64,000 bases of DNA from contig JAQJVL010000101.1 in assembly GCA_035578905.1 (NCBI GenBank), forward strand, positions 744,001-808,000, read 5' to 3'. The notes beneath the pieces were generated by a model. That model saw only the letters and a list, made by a program, of their open reading frames with translations, did no database searches and had not been told where the DNA came from. Positions within the stretch are counted from its first letter, which is position 1. Each line of letters opens with the position of its first letter. This document shows, piece after piece, positions 19,426 through 32,252 of the stretch. A program made the position numbers and the translations under genes. Source of the DNA: Stictocephala bisonia (lineage: Eukaryota > Arthropoda > Insecta > Hemiptera > Membracidae).

Positions 19426-20480
19426 CGATAATTTTTATATACAAGACCAAGAATTTTTATATACAATCTTTTTCTCTTTTAAACTACTATAAATCGATAT
19501 TCTGCCACTTGAAGTTTGTTTGACACTATACTACAGGACGTAATTGAGAATATCTAATAACCAAAAGTGATTATTTATCGCCTTTTTTCATGAAATAGGA
19601 GATAACCCTCGATGCATTTCTAATGAGATTATCTATCTACTTAATGAAGTATCTTTGAGTAAAATTTTTAGAATTGGACTTTTGTTGAAACTAGACATAA
19701 ATTACCTTGGTTTTATAGAATTAACTCAAACGGTTCATATGACTGCTAAACTTTCTCTCATAAAATATCAATAGGTGTCAATTTATTATATGTAAGTAAA
19801 AATATATAGTTAATTAAAGTAGGAGCTGATCTCCCGTGTAATTCTCATTAGGCTAGAGGGGAAGTAATATAAGCTTTTAGTTGTGGATTATGTTTGTAAG
19901 TTTTTGATTCTTACCGTATGTGTCTAGCTATATGTGTATATATTTAAAGTAACCGCAACTCAAAACAAATAGCTACAAAAATTAGCTATAAAAAACCGCA
20001 TCAATTACTAAGAAGCTAAGAACGGATTTAAAAATAACCTAGAAAAATGACATACTGTATTTTTATTAATTGGACACACTTGAGAAGTATTTAATTTATA
20101 AAATATTCTACAGTAAAAAAAAATAAAAATGAAAGCTGAAATTACGTTCAGACTCCTTCTTCAGTACTTCAATCTACCAAAGAACCCTGACATCTAATCT
20201 TACTTTATTGTTGGAAAAAAAGGAAGATTTGGAAACAAACAAGTCTATCAAGGCAATATTTTTAATTTTTTCCACGTATCAGCCAGTTGTTTTAAATTAA
20301 TTTCAATATTTTGGTATTTAATTAGGGATTTTACATTGACGTGCTCACAACTGACATATCAGCGGTATAAACATTTTATAGTATATAAATTTAGGCTATT
20401 GACTGTGGTAATATTACCTATGCTCTTTGTAGAGTCTCACTCACCCATACACCCTACTGACTCTCCTATTGGCAAATGAC
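19425..20480. other. AT-rich region without a supportable gene
   Basis: Nothing recognised on either strand apart from short A/T runs. Confidence 0.5.
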
Positions 20481-21950
20481 CCTAGTCAGTTGAATCCCTA
20501 AGTGTCCAAATAGCACTCAGTGATCGAGTGATCGAAAAATGCAACTTACAAAACATGACTGAGTGTAAGTCTACTCATACGATAGACAAATATGTTCTTC
20601 TTTAAGCAATATTTTAAGCCTGAAATAAATGTTTACAAAAACAATAAAAGTTGTGGAGCCTTTTTGCAATTATGGCTCACATAATCTCCAGATTACAAGC
20701 TCCAACGTATGATGAGCAAACAAGTTTATCTCTTCAGAGAATAATATATCTTGGAACACTTAGCCTAATGTAGCCCTCGCCTTATTAACTTGGTAATGAA
20801 ATGCTCATTAAAAATCAATCACACTACGATACACTAGCTAAGTTGGTTCAAGGGGGCTTCTTTACCCCTTACTCTGTATTCCTTCTACACCATACTTGAA
20901 AGGAATTTCATTTGAATGGGCTCGTACTACTTCTGTGTACACCTGGATCTTATTCCAAATTAAAGAGGTAAACTCAAGGCTACCTTGAATAAATACAGTG
21001 GAAAACCACAATTCTAAAGTGTAAAACAAGCGTACTTGTCATTAGAATACCTGACAATCAAAATGATTAAGATCCTATTTCGTACTAGTTTTGTTTACAC
21101 CATAGTGTATGTGTTCAGAGAACATCACTCTGGAGTCTATGAGAACACAACAAATCTTAACTGTGCACTTACTTTTTACTTTTTGGCCACTTATCTCATT
21201 AAAGAAGGACGAGGGATTTGTTTTACGAGAGAAATAAATAATTACTAATTTGCTGAGGTTCAGTAGCAGTTGGTTGTTTTTGCCTATGCTACAACCGAAT
21301 TAATAAAATATTCAAGAGCCGAAACTATCTATAGTACAAGTGATTTGATCGGATATCTTATTTTGGTATAGACGTTAATAAATAAATGAAAAAAAAGAAA
21401 GAAAAATCTCAGATTAGAGCCTTGTAGCACTCCTGACCAAAAGTTCTGTGATATACATTACCAAACCGCACTTTAAAATTCCTTCCTACAATTACATTAC
21501 CAAGGAAAATATAATAAATAAAATGAAATTATTTTTATATAAAACTGATGAAGAAGCTTGTCAAAAGTCTTCTGGATATCGAGATAAATGATCTCAATCT
21601 GTTCTTGGTATTCAACCGTACTTTACAATGTTTACTTTGGACTAAGTGGGAGAAAAGAAGACAATTTTGTAGACAATTAAACATTTCCAGTAGTAATAAG
21701 TACAAATGTCCCTTTTATAAAAAGAAGAAGGAATATTATCTATTTCAATCACTGAGTGGGATTTATGCTTTTAATTCTGTTGAGTGGTGTCAACATTGTG
21801 ATTCTTCCTTCACAGCTCCTTTCAGCCAGAATAAACCTTGTACTCCACGTATCAGCCATTACAACATAATTAACGTTGTCTTTAATGTTAAAAGTCCAAC
21901 TTCTGGAATTTAATCTCACTAACTCAGATGAAAATCACTTAGGATGTCAC
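20480..21950 (-). mobile_element. Decayed LINE copy C (reverse transcriptase to C-terminus)
   Basis: Read on the minus strand. At 21598-21543 the text is IEIIYLDIQKTFDKLLHQF, the catalytic motif A block of LINE reverse transcriptase (usual YLDFQKAFDKVPH, with its aspartate). Downstream come FLGNVIVGRNFKVRFGNVY near 21500, SGVLQGSNL near 21435 (usual SGVPQGSVLGP) and LFFIYLL near 21385. Further on come VLIDSRVMFSEHI near 21120 (usual DLGVxxDS) and FIQGSLEFTSLIWNKIQVY near 20980 (usual LVRxxLEYASxIWNP). Frameshifts and stops lie between. The 5' part with endonuclease is not recognisable, so it is a 5'-truncated or eroded copy. Confidence 0.7.
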
Positions 21951-23085
21951 CAACTCTCAACTGTTTTAGTAGAATATTATCTTTTAGTGACTCAGAAATA
22001 TCTGAATTTAAAACGTTGTCAGTAGCAATAACAGTAGTGCAGGAAAGAATCTCTGTCTAGTTCTACAATAAAAAATGATGGATTTTAAAAGTTCAGAAAT
22101 GACTTACCAAACACCACAGTTTTGTCACTATTTACAATGTTAAGAACGCACAAATTCATGTGAATGGTTTAACTCAAATATAACATCCATACTTATGTAA
22201 TAATTTGACATAAGTTATTTTCATTCAAGTCCATACACGACTGTAAATAGTTCTAGATGGGATCAATTCACAAGCATAGATGGACAGATGGTTAACAAAA
22301 ATAAGTAAGTTAAAACAAAATGTCATTCTTTAGTTGTATCGAGTTTATGTTTACTTGTGTATAGGTGAAATTGTAGGTAATATCTGTACCAGGTATATCT
22401 TTACCTGTACATATTTTGATTGGCATTTGTGAAGACAATCTATTTTTATTCATTTTACCTCCTAGGCCAATGGAATGGATTATTTAGTCATTTTGAGAGA
22501 AAAGCTTCCTTTATTTCTAGATAATGTTCCTATTCAGTTACGACAAAATTTGTGGATTTTACAAAATGGGCACCTGTACACTTCAGTGTGGCTGTCCATG
22601 AACACCTATATCGCAGTGTTCAAAATATACAGTTTGAGGATGGCAAGTTCAAGGTCACTAGACCTATATCCTTATGATATTTACTTATGAGGTCATTTGA
22701 AAACCTAATGTGCTTTTATTCAATCGAGATTATTGAAGAATTATGATTGAGAATATAATTGGACGAAAAGATCAATAAATTGTTTAATTGCCATCCTGAC
22801 TGCCTGACACGATCTCCAGAGACATAATTATCAAGAGAAAACGAGAACGGCTCCTGCAAAGGTCCTTCTACTTAGTGCAAGAGTTCTCAAACTTAATGAA
22901 ATAAGAAATGTGCTTTTAAACACTTTTGAAAAATCATGTAAACCAAACAATATCGTTTGATAGTTACCTATCATGACGTTACTGTAATTGTCCATGATAT
23001 ACGCGTGGCAAGTGGTAAGCGTAGCGTGAGCTAATATCTATCTGCTCTGCATATTAATAACCTTTAATCAAATTAATTTTGATTT
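21951..23085. other. AT-rich region without a supportable gene
   Basis: No recognised domain. It may include further LINE C sequence too eroded to read. Confidence 0.45.
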
Positions 23086-23089
23086 TTAT

Positions 23090-23880
23090 TCAGGTCAGGA
23101 AATATGGGTTCGTGTATCTTGTAGAAGAAAGGAAAAGCCCAAAAGTCAAGCAGATGAAGATACATGTGACAACTGGTCACGATATATAACTCTTAAAATT
23201 GACAGCCTATTGGAGATTAAAGCCACTGTAATGAAGATAGAAAAATCCATGGAATTTAATTCAAGTAAATATGACGAAATATGGAATGAAATAAAGAATC
23301 TCCGAGAAGAAAATAAAGAGCTAAAAAGACCTACTCTCTGTGCGAAAGAAAATATCAAGAAGCGAAGAAACTGTTACGTCTCTCAGTGAACGCGTTAACA
23401 GTCTTGAACAGTACGGAATAAGTTACGTGTAAATTTAGAAATTCAAGGCATATCAGTGTGCAGTGAAAGCATAAGAGAAGAGAATATCTCTGTGGTTGTT
23501 GAAGGACTGGCAAAGGACATAGGTAATCAATTTTTTTGCTGATAAAATCCATAAAATGCATAGGCTTCAACCAAATAATTATGGCAAACCACCTGCAATT
23601 ATTGTTCAGTTCACGTCTTTAACGACAAGAAATAAATGGCTGAAGTCAGGGAAGAAGGCAAAATTATCTGAAAGAAACAGTGCAAACAAGATTTTCTTCA
23701 TCGAAACCCTGACTACCTTCTACAGGGGCTTGCTTAGAGATGCTAGAAATAGAGCCAAGATGTATGACTATAAGTTTATTTGGTTTTAAAATGGTAAGTA
23801 TCTGGTTAAGAAAAATCCAGATGACAAAAATATTATTTTTTTAAAGAGTTATGATGACCTTTGTAAAATTGGTAATTAAT
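23090..23880 (+). pseudogene. LINE D ORF1 (coiled coil and RRM-like domain)
   Basis: Broken in two or three places. First a lysine-rich, heptad-like region (about 23190-23340, LKIDSLLEIKATVMKIEKS). After a shift come SERVNSLEQYG near 23385 and NLEIQGIS near 23435, the beginning of the RRM-like part. Then the open run 23556-23789 with GKPPAIIVQFTSLTTRNKW, FIETLTTFYRGLLRDARNR and YDYKFIWF, all typical of the ORF1 C-terminal domain in jockey/CR1-type insect LINEs. A stop at 23789 is followed in frame by NGKYLVKKNPDDKNIIFLKS. ORF1 protein coats the element RNA. Confidence 0.75.
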
Positions 23881-24049
23881 AGTAAGACAAAGTAAAATAT
23901 GTGATGTGTCAGTTGTAGAGACTACACTAAAATATGTATGAAACAATTTTAAGTAGCTAAAGCAAGAAAAACCTCTTGTAGATACAAATTTAAATTTTCA
24001 ATTTGATAAATTTTAAATTTGGTTTGATAATGTTAAGACTGTTGATTTT

Positions 24050-26928
24050 GCTGGTTTTAATTTGATTCGTCTTAATATAAGATCAATTAGATCAAATTGG
24101 CATACTTTTATTCTTCAGTTGCAATATTTTTTGTCTGAGATAAATATTATTTTACTATCATAAATCAATTGCTCAGATCATATTATTAACAGTTATGTCA
24201 TAAATTATTTTGATATGGTTAGTAAATGTAGGTAAATCTGGTCATGGTTTAGCTGTTTTTTATAACTCAAGTAAGGTTAGATTTAATGAACATAATTTAG
24301 TTACTAAATCGTTTGAATGTATTGCAGGTATTATTCAGTCTGTAGGTGTAAATAAAATTTTAAGTATTCATCTGCTAGCTTTGTACAGGCCACCCTCACA
24401 AAGTCCATGTTGTTTCTTAATGAATCAAATAATGTACTTTCACAGCGTTTTTTTTATTGGAAATTTAATTATTGTTAGTGATAATAATATAAATGTGCTG
24501 GATGGTTTTGATCCTATTGTATCTGACTACGTGCTTGTCTTATCCTCAAAAGGTTTACATAAAATAATACGGGGCTATACCAGAGAGGAAGTAAGAGCAG
24601 GTAACCTACCACAGACTTGTATTGACCATATATATATATATATTAGGGGTCTGCCAGATATTGAAGATATACGGGGAGGGGTTATAAAAACAAAAATTTC
24701 ATATCACTATCCAATCCAAGGTTGGTATATGCTTTAGGTATGATGTATAATGCTAAAGAAGTTCAAAGATCAATTGAAAAAAATAGATGGAAGGGTGTTA
24801 AGGAAGCAATTAAGAAGTATAAAATGGCAATTACTGATAACAGAATGTGCTAACCATGCTTTTAAAGCTATAGTAAATGAGTTAACAGCAGTTTACAAAA
24901 AATTTAAACCAAAATATTACATACTAACAAATATAAAAGAGTAGAAAAAGAATGGATGAAAGAAAATTTAAGATTATTAACTAAAGAAAGGGATGGACTG
25001 TTTAGAGTCTGGAAAGAGGATCCAAATAATAATAGACATAAACTATGTTATACTACTTTCAGAAATAAAGAAATAGAGCACAGGAAAAACGAGTTCTAGA
25101 AAACTGTTTCCCAGATTCAGGAAATGATAGTAGACAAACTTGGAAGGTAAAAAATTACTTACTGGGTAGAGTTAAGAATTAAAATTTAAATGAATAAAAA
25201 AAGATATTAATTTCAATTAATGAGCCAGTGGATCACATAGCTAACGAACTAACGAATAAGTTCATAAATGGTGTAGCAGATTTAAAATATTTTTGCAATA
25301 GAAAAACCAAGAATATAAAAGGTATATAAACAATATACAATAATGCAACAATAATTTGGCTAATTTTCATATACATATATCAACAGCAACTGACATCAGG
25401 CATATATTAGAAAGCTTAAACACCAAAAAGGGTTGTGATATATATGCAATAAGAAATTTAAATCTCTAGCTTGTCTCTGAACAATTAGCTCCCAGACTAT
25501 CTCAAGCCATCAATTTATCTTTGAGAACTGAGTCTTTTCCAGACTGTTTAAAAGTATCTGTTGTTCACCCAATATACAAAAAAGCGTGCAGAATATGAGA
25601 ATTACAGACCTATATCTTTACTTCCTAGCATTGAAAAAGTATTTGAAAAATATATATGCAAGTATTTGGATAAGTATCTATATGAATGTAATATTATAAG
25701 TAAAAATCAATATACCTTTCAACAAGGAAAAGGAACAGAACACCTATTTAGAGAAGTAGGAAATTACAGTAATGAACAGATTTGTAAAGTTGTTTTGTCT
25801 TAGCACTTTTCATTAACCTGTCAAAAGCATTCGATACAATTCACTATAAAAAGCTTATTGACGAACTAGAAGATATTGGTATTCAGGTGTACAGATTAAA
25901 TGGTTTCAATCGTACCTTAATAATAGAACAAACAAAGTGAACATTGAGCAAGTATTTAGTGAAAGTAAAACTTGTTTATTTGGGATTCCACAAGGGAGTC
26001 ACCTAGGTCCAATATTTTAAAATATTTACATCAATAAAATTTGTAATTTATTAAAGGACATTCAGATATGGGGCTATGCAGATGATTCTATTGCTAGTAG
26101 CTTCTCATACTGATTTAAAATTGGCGCAGCACTTATTGCAGACTAATTAAATAAATTGAATAAATGGATGCATAGCATGGAATTGGTCATCAACCCAAGT
26201 AAAACACTATTTATGAATATTCACCTTAGAAATAAAAATATACAGATAAAACCTGTGTTAAAATATCATAGCTGCAATTGTGTAACATTTCAAACTGATT
26301 TTGGTAATCTACTAGAGCCTGATTGCAACTGTATTGACATAGAAAATGTTGTAATTATTTAGGCATTACAATTTATTGTGGATTGTTATGGAATGAACAT
26401 GTCTCAAAAGTCTAAAGAAAGCTACACTCCTGTACTGCATCTTTCTATAGAATAAGATATGTCCTCACTGATGAAGTGCATATTTCAGTATATAAAGCCC
26501 TAGCAAAATCAATAATAAATTATGGAATTTCCCTCTATGGTTGTGCTGCTGAAAGTCATTTAAACAAAGTAAGAAAAATTCAAAAGAAAAGTCTATACTT
26601 GCTACTTAATACTCAAGAAGATGATTTGGTAAATGTATACTTACGGGCTAACACCCTTACGCCTAAGAATTTTTATTATTACAGTATATTAATTGGGTAC
26701 TTCTTTGATGATCGTTTCAAAATTCCAAATTTAAAAAATATTTCAATCAGATTAAGAACAACTGAAATATTTACAGTGGAACATATACAGATGGTTTTTG
26801 GGGAAAAATTGACCAGTTTTATTATTCCAAAGCTGTATAATAGATTACCAGTTGAAATATGTAATGAAAACATTTTTATTAATTTCAAAAATTTATATTT
26901 ATATATGGTACTGATTTATGTTAAATAG
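24050..26928 (+). pseudogene. LINE D ORF2 (endonuclease and reverse transcriptase)
   Basis: Endonuclease text: FNLIRLNIRSIRSNWHTF near 24055, then the open frame 24210-24737 with SGHGLAVFYNSS, LLALYRPPSQSP and TCIDHIYI. Reverse transcriptase: the frame 25561-25803 has ENYRPISLLPSIEKVFEKYI and NQYTFQQGKGTEHL. After a stop, ALFINLSKAF appears with a shift near 25805, then GIPQGSHLGPI near 25985 and YADDS near 26077. The frame 26476-26928 (150 codons) is the C-terminal region, with YKALAKSIINYGISLYGC and KLYNRLPVEIC. At least six stops or shifts break it. The catalytic aspartates of YADD survive. The protein would make the target nick and prime reverse transcription. Confidence 0.8.
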
Positions 26929-27051
26929 CTACACATCACATCTATTTTTTTAATATTATATTTCGGTTATATAGTCTGAATCCATTTGCAAACATAACAT
27001 TAAAAAAAAAAAAAAAAAAGATGTGATGTGTAGCTATTTAACATAAATCAG
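26911..27051. repeat. Foldback at the 3' end of LINE D
   Basis: Bases 26911-26943 are repeated exactly in inverted form at 27019-27051 (33 bases; for example GCTACACATCACATCT and its complement). The similarity continues imperfectly inward through the T-run/A-run and AATATTATATTT versus AATGTTATGTTT, leaving a short centre near 26975. One arm contains the last codons of ORF2; the other lies beyond the A-run. Confidence 0.92.
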
Positions 27052-27054
27052 TAA

Positions 27055-30000
27055 ATAACATCATCAGAAAAAATACATACCGTCAAGAATATAATATATA
27101 TATATGGTTACAGCATAATGTGTGTTAGTTTATAGCATTATGCTAGTAAACATGTAGTCTAGCATGGCCTTTATAGCCTACTAATTAAAGTAGGCTAGTA
27201 AACAGCCTATCATGGGTTTGGTAGTTAGTTTATTTATTTTTGTATTGTTTTTATTTATTTAATTTTTTTAACTATATTGATTTTTAAAAATTATATTCTA
27301 TTTTTTTCTTTGTTTTTGTTATAATTGGTTATTATTGTTGGTGTGTGTCCTTCATAGTATGTATCAGTTGTTATGCTTTGTTTGTTGTTATTTTTGTATC
27401 AAATAGTTTTTAGTATTTGTTTATATGTAATCTGTTTTTTAAGTTTTTCTTATAGATTTTTATTTGATGGTTTGTTATTTTTTTGATATGATCTTAATCA
27501 ATAATTTAATTAATGGTTAATTAATGGAGCATAGCATAATATTATGTACTGAATGAAATGCAATAGCAATTACAAGGAACAAATTAACACTTTTTTATAT
27601 CCAGAAATAGATTTAGATTTACTGATTGTGGTGTCACTTATGGTTTAGGGTAACCTATTGTACTTTTATTGAATTCCAACTTACAGATCACATATAATTA
27701 GACATAGTATTATTACTGGCTGTCCGGAAATGATCGGATTACGCCTAGCCATAGACTTTTAGTCATTAGTAGCATCCTACTCTTAACTAAAATTTCTATT
27801 CGCTAGTCTTTAATGTAGTGTGTACTTTCTTTGTAAGATGGCCTATTAAAATACTTTTTGTCAGGTTTCCAGCTTGTGTTATAGGTCTATCTCTCAGGTT
27901 TGATGTATTATATTGGTATAGAACTGATTAACATCATTGTAGAACTTTGTTAATAACCCAAACAGAACACAAAACTAGCTAGATTAATAAGCTAGTTACA
28001 CTGGACACAGAATAAATTCACACATAAATAACACACTGTTCTAATTGTGGCACAAAACTCCTTTTATAGCGGGTTATTTAATTATATATAAAAATTTAAA
28101 TCACTTAAGAACACTTTTTTCTAAAGGGGCACACATTTCCTTGCTATAATACATTTTTGGGCTTTTAGAATTAATTTGTTGGAAGGTTTATACTCTGCAG
28201 ACAAGTCTATGTCAAATGATATGAACTGTTATGCAGGAAGGACAGAACAGGAAGAAAGTTATGTAAGAACTAGACCCCTCCTAAAGGATTGTGTGTTCCT
28301 TTGAGGCTGAATACTAAAGAATGCAACTGGGCTTAATGACTGGTTTTTTGTGATGTCATGCTTGAAACAATAAGTCTCACCGTCTCTCGTGGCCAACATT
28401 GAAATTGATGTTGTTGCAACTGCCTCCCACCTTGCCACACTATTTAAATTAACTAAAACTAAAGAATTATACATCTATTTGTAATTTTAAATTACTTCTT
28501 TATTTAAGTACTAACATTATGTATTATGCAGTTTACATAGTTTGTGTAAGAAAAATACATTGAATGTAAGACAGCTTGGTACAAATTGTAGTTAATGTTG
28601 GACCTCACTGACAAGTATGTTTTTTACTTAGTGAGGCCACAAGAAAATGACAAATTATTTCAATAAACTATTGTATTGTATTACAAATAAGAACCTACAT
28701 TTGGCTTACATTGGCCATGTATCTATCAAGGAATTTGTCTAGTAATGAGATGGACGTCACCTGGATGCATGACAGTGGAACAATGGAGTTCATTGTGACT
28801 TGGTTTGAATTAAAAAAATCAACTCAGTGTGAGAACTAACTTGGTAAGTGTTCTTACTTAAAGAACCGTATAGGTATAATTTTTTAACAGAACAAGGTAT
28901 AGAAGAGCTAAGGAGGCAGAGCAATTAGGTGAATATAAAATGGTACTAAGTATTATACGTATATTATGCATAAGTATGTACGGTATATAAATACATACAA
29001 AAACACACACGCATAATAGCCTACATAAATAGTATAACTTTCAAAGCCCGCCACCACACTGAAAGTAGGAAGAATAAAAAACGTTTTAAAATTTAAAATC
29101 TTACGACAAAATATTATCTATATAATTTATAAAGTGCAAAGTATTACGACAATTTCTTATGTCGTAGTAGTTAAATATTTATCTCCCGTCAAATATCTAA
29201 ATCCAGATTTTGTAAGCATTCAGCAGCTGCTCCTCCGATTGAATGAGGACCAGTAATCCTCCTTAGAAAGTAGGCAATGGGTAATTATTAACAATGTGAT
29301 TCGTAGTTTGGGATTCTAAATCCACAATCACATTACTGATCATTTGCTATTCCCCGCTTAAATATCCATCCGTGTTATGGAGATTGTAAGCGATAAGTTC
29401 TCTACTCGGTCCTCTTAATACCGACATGGTGTCCTCTCAATGGTTGCTATCGACTTGGACACTACTAGAATAGTCTGGAGTGTCCATGTTGGGTGGTAGT
29501 TACTGTTCGGATATTGTGTGAGGGAGAGAACTGAGTATTAGGCTTGTGAATTAACTGAAATTCAGACCAATACTACGTGGTTTGTATTCCACGTAAAGCT
29601 GTAGGTTCATCAGTTGCCCTGGCTATTAGGGTATTAATAAATGACCCTTTCTGAGGAACAGTCGAAGTCAATTAGTGACCAGATTACACAGGTCATCAAC
29701 ACTCCTCCTAAACTCATATTAATCGTTCATATTTGCCTTAAAATACTCAAAAAGTCGTGTCGGCGTCTCATATGTAAGGAAAAAATCTTCCCCCAACCGA
29801 GTGAAATTGATTGAACATAGCCATTACCTACGAGGAAGGTTCATTCCTTCTCCGACGATCATAGAGTCTGATACCAGAAACTTGTTTGACCGTCAAACAT
29901 ATCCCAAGATGATTCCCAGCTGGTTTTCGTGGAAATTTGTTTGATATTAACTGGAAAACTAATCGAAGAGTAACTTTTTTAAATTTAAGTAACCCTATAT

Positions 30001-30545
30001 ATTCTGGGATATTTTTAAAATTGGGAAAATTCTGAGTAGGTGGAAGTCATCTTATATCCGCAGGAGCTATGCTTCACAGCTGGTAGCCATGGTAGAGGGG
30101 TGAATGAGGGAAACACTGATAGCCCTCATTGCTCTATTTAATTGTTTCTATAATTATCGTACATGTGCAAGGTCATACAGGAGCACAATATTCAGCAGTG
30201 GAGTAAACCAGGGACAAAGCTGTAGTTCAGAGGACTTGTGCGTTGGTACCCCACGATGATCAAGCATGTTGCTGCATAATCTTGGCTGTGGTTTTTACTT
30301 TAGCTGCTGTTTTCATTATGAGTTTTTCAAACAGAGATATTGAGCTAAACCATCACCCAAATACTATGCTCATTGTGTTCCAGCTTAACACCATCGAAAA
30401 ATATGTTTAATTTGTTATTAGCTGGTCTACTACTCATGTGAAAAATGCTTATGCGTTTGTTAGATTGGGTTTAGCTTCTAGGTTCTAAAATAAATAATTG
30501 AGGGTGTCTGTATTAAGTGTCAGTGTTCTTTCGGATTTTATATGT
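27055..30545. other. Gene-free region
   Basis: AT-rich, with T-rich stretches at 27220-27500. The plus-strand frame around 28100-28310 reads about 70 codons with one stop (FRINLLEGLYSADKSM); the minus strand 28474-28259 is also open (71 codons). I recognise neither. Bases 29200-30530 are of more balanced composition and may be old transposon DNA, but no motif is certain. Confidence 0.45.
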
Positions 30546-31310
30546 TTACGTCAATACACAACTCAAGAGTTGTGAGAGCAATATTATTGAATATATAAAT
30601 TTTCTTAACGATGTGGTACAAATTTTGGCAGTGGTACAAATAAAGGAGGAGCAAGAAAAGAAGGCATTCCATAATTCACATGCATAAAAGAACTTTCTCT
30701 GTGATCCAGGAAAACTGTGATCCAAGAAATAACGTTTTCCTGGATCACAGAGAAACCTTACACCATATAGAAAATCATAGTTAACCTGATGCTGTGAGTG
30801 GAATTCATAAATCAGAATCGTTGAGGACACGGAATCAAGTTGTAAAATTTGAGCAATAGGCCCTTTCTCCAGACTATTATAGGCTTCTAAAATATCTGCA
30901 TATACTGCTGATATCTTCTTTACTTTTTCAAAGCCGTTATCAATTAAAGATGTCAAAGAAAATACCTGGTTCGAACACTTTTGACTCGGTTTGAACCCAT
31001 ATTGTTTAGAAGAGATGCTTTCATTGAGAATAGGTGATATTCTGTTTTAAATCAGTATCTACAATAACTTAAAGTAGACAATTAAAAGAGCTGTTTGGTG
31101 GTAGCTTCGGTTTGTTCTGGTTCTTTACCTGGGATTAACACAGTTGTTTTCTTAGATATTTTACAAACTTTAGGCTTATCGTCACTTATACACATTGCAT
31201 TGAAAACGATACCAAGCAAAGCATTTACTTTTATATTAAAATGTTTTAGGAATTCAAGAAAGATTTAATCTATTCCGCCTGCTTACCCAGCTGGTAGAAC
31301 TGTTATCAAC
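30546..31310 (-). pseudogene. Decayed LINE reverse transcriptase (copy E)
   Basis: Minus-strand text in order: AGGID and FLEFLKHFNIKVNALLGIVF (31300-31210), KTTVLIPGKEPEQTEATTKQ (31160-31095), QYGFKPSQKCSNQVFSLTSL (31005-30945), then the open frame 30956-30546 with VSAVYADILEAYNSLEK-like text (KKISAVYADILEAYNSL). These match the LINE reverse transcriptase series: GIDGIPxEFLK, PIPKPGKDP, QYGFRPxxST, and motif A (usual VxxDIxxAFDSL, Asp retained, Phe to Tyr). Later motifs are lost. The frame also contains a 20-bp palindrome. Confidence 0.6.
30696..30753. repeat. Perfect inverted repeat, 20-bp arms
   Basis: TCTCTGTGATCCAGGAAAAC (30696-30715) and its exact complement (30734-30753), separated by 18 bases that themselves contain TGTGATCCA. 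It lies within the LINE E frame, so a local duplicated inversion has rewritten that coding text. Confidence 0.92.
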
Positions 31311-32250
31311 TCTTTTTAACTCTTGGAGACTTAAGGTATTGAAACTTCAAACTGTGCTAATGCGCATCTAGATCTTATTCAGTTTGTATATAATCTGTTT
31401 GTCAAACGGTTGGTGGGTTTATCTAGCGACAATGGTAGCTGAATTATCATTTGTACGATGCCCCAGTGACACCAGCGGTCAACCAAAAACATTGTTCCTT
31501 CTCAGGGCTAGAGAAAGTATAATTAATTATACATATCAGATATGATGGTGGAACTTACATAACTATAGATTTACAAATTCAGTAAATTAACCTAATTTGC
31601 ATGTTCATCATACCCTTTTGCGTTGAAAAAACGTAATTTGTATAGCAAAAAGATACTTATATGAGCACAATTGTCAAAGGGCTACTTCTTATAATCATGA
31701 CTAATCTTCATGGGCATAGTTTCAATACTATCTTATTGCATGAAGTCTACTCTGATATTGTTATAAGGCAGTAAAAAATATAGAATATGTATTTATTGAT
31801 ATAATTATGAGGCATGCCATAAATCGACAGTAAAACTTTAAAATGTTTTGTATAGAACCGGCAAATGTTCTCTACTCACAAAATATATTTTCATTATTTT
31901 TCATTCAAATATATATTCATTCAAATTAAAAAAAAAACAACTTATTCACAAAATGGACAACTAATTGCCTTAATTTTACATAGTAAATTTTCTTGACAGA
32001 GCTTAGTAACTCTACTTGTTTGTCACTATCCTTATAGCCTTAGCCTTAGTTCGTCCCTAAACACCAAGACAGTTTCTTACTTCTACTGGAAGGCGTTGTT
32101 AGTTTCCCGGTGGTCCAGATTGTGACATAGACAGCTCAAGAACATGCCCAACACCTCCAGGTCACTGAACGTACCCCTCATCTCACTAACAACTATTGGA
32201 TTATAACACTGATCAACGACAAATATGAATGAGTTTACTAATATATAGAC
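31311..32250. other. Gene-free region
   Basis: No recognised coding text or repeat family on either strand. Confidence 0.45.
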
Positions 32251-32252
32251 AG

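Larger units (their letters stand above)
23090..27018 (+). mobile_element. LINE copy D (ORF1, ORF2, A-tail), decayed
   Basis: The most complete LINE here, on the plus strand. ORF1 text runs 23090-23880, ORF2 about 24050-26928, and an A-run lies at 27001-27018. Only moderate numbers of breaks are present, so it is younger than copies A-C. Its 3' end forms an inverted repeat with sequence just beyond the A-run (see 26911-27051). The PHD-like start of ORF1 is largely missing, so the copy is probably 5'-truncated. Confidence 0.8.

Noticed and set aside
21548..21913. 121-codon plus-strand frame
   Set aside because: The minus strand here carries clear reverse transcriptase motif text, so the plus frame is a shadow.
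23146..23570. Minus-strand frames of 70-71 codons
   Set aside because: Antisense to LINE D ORF1.
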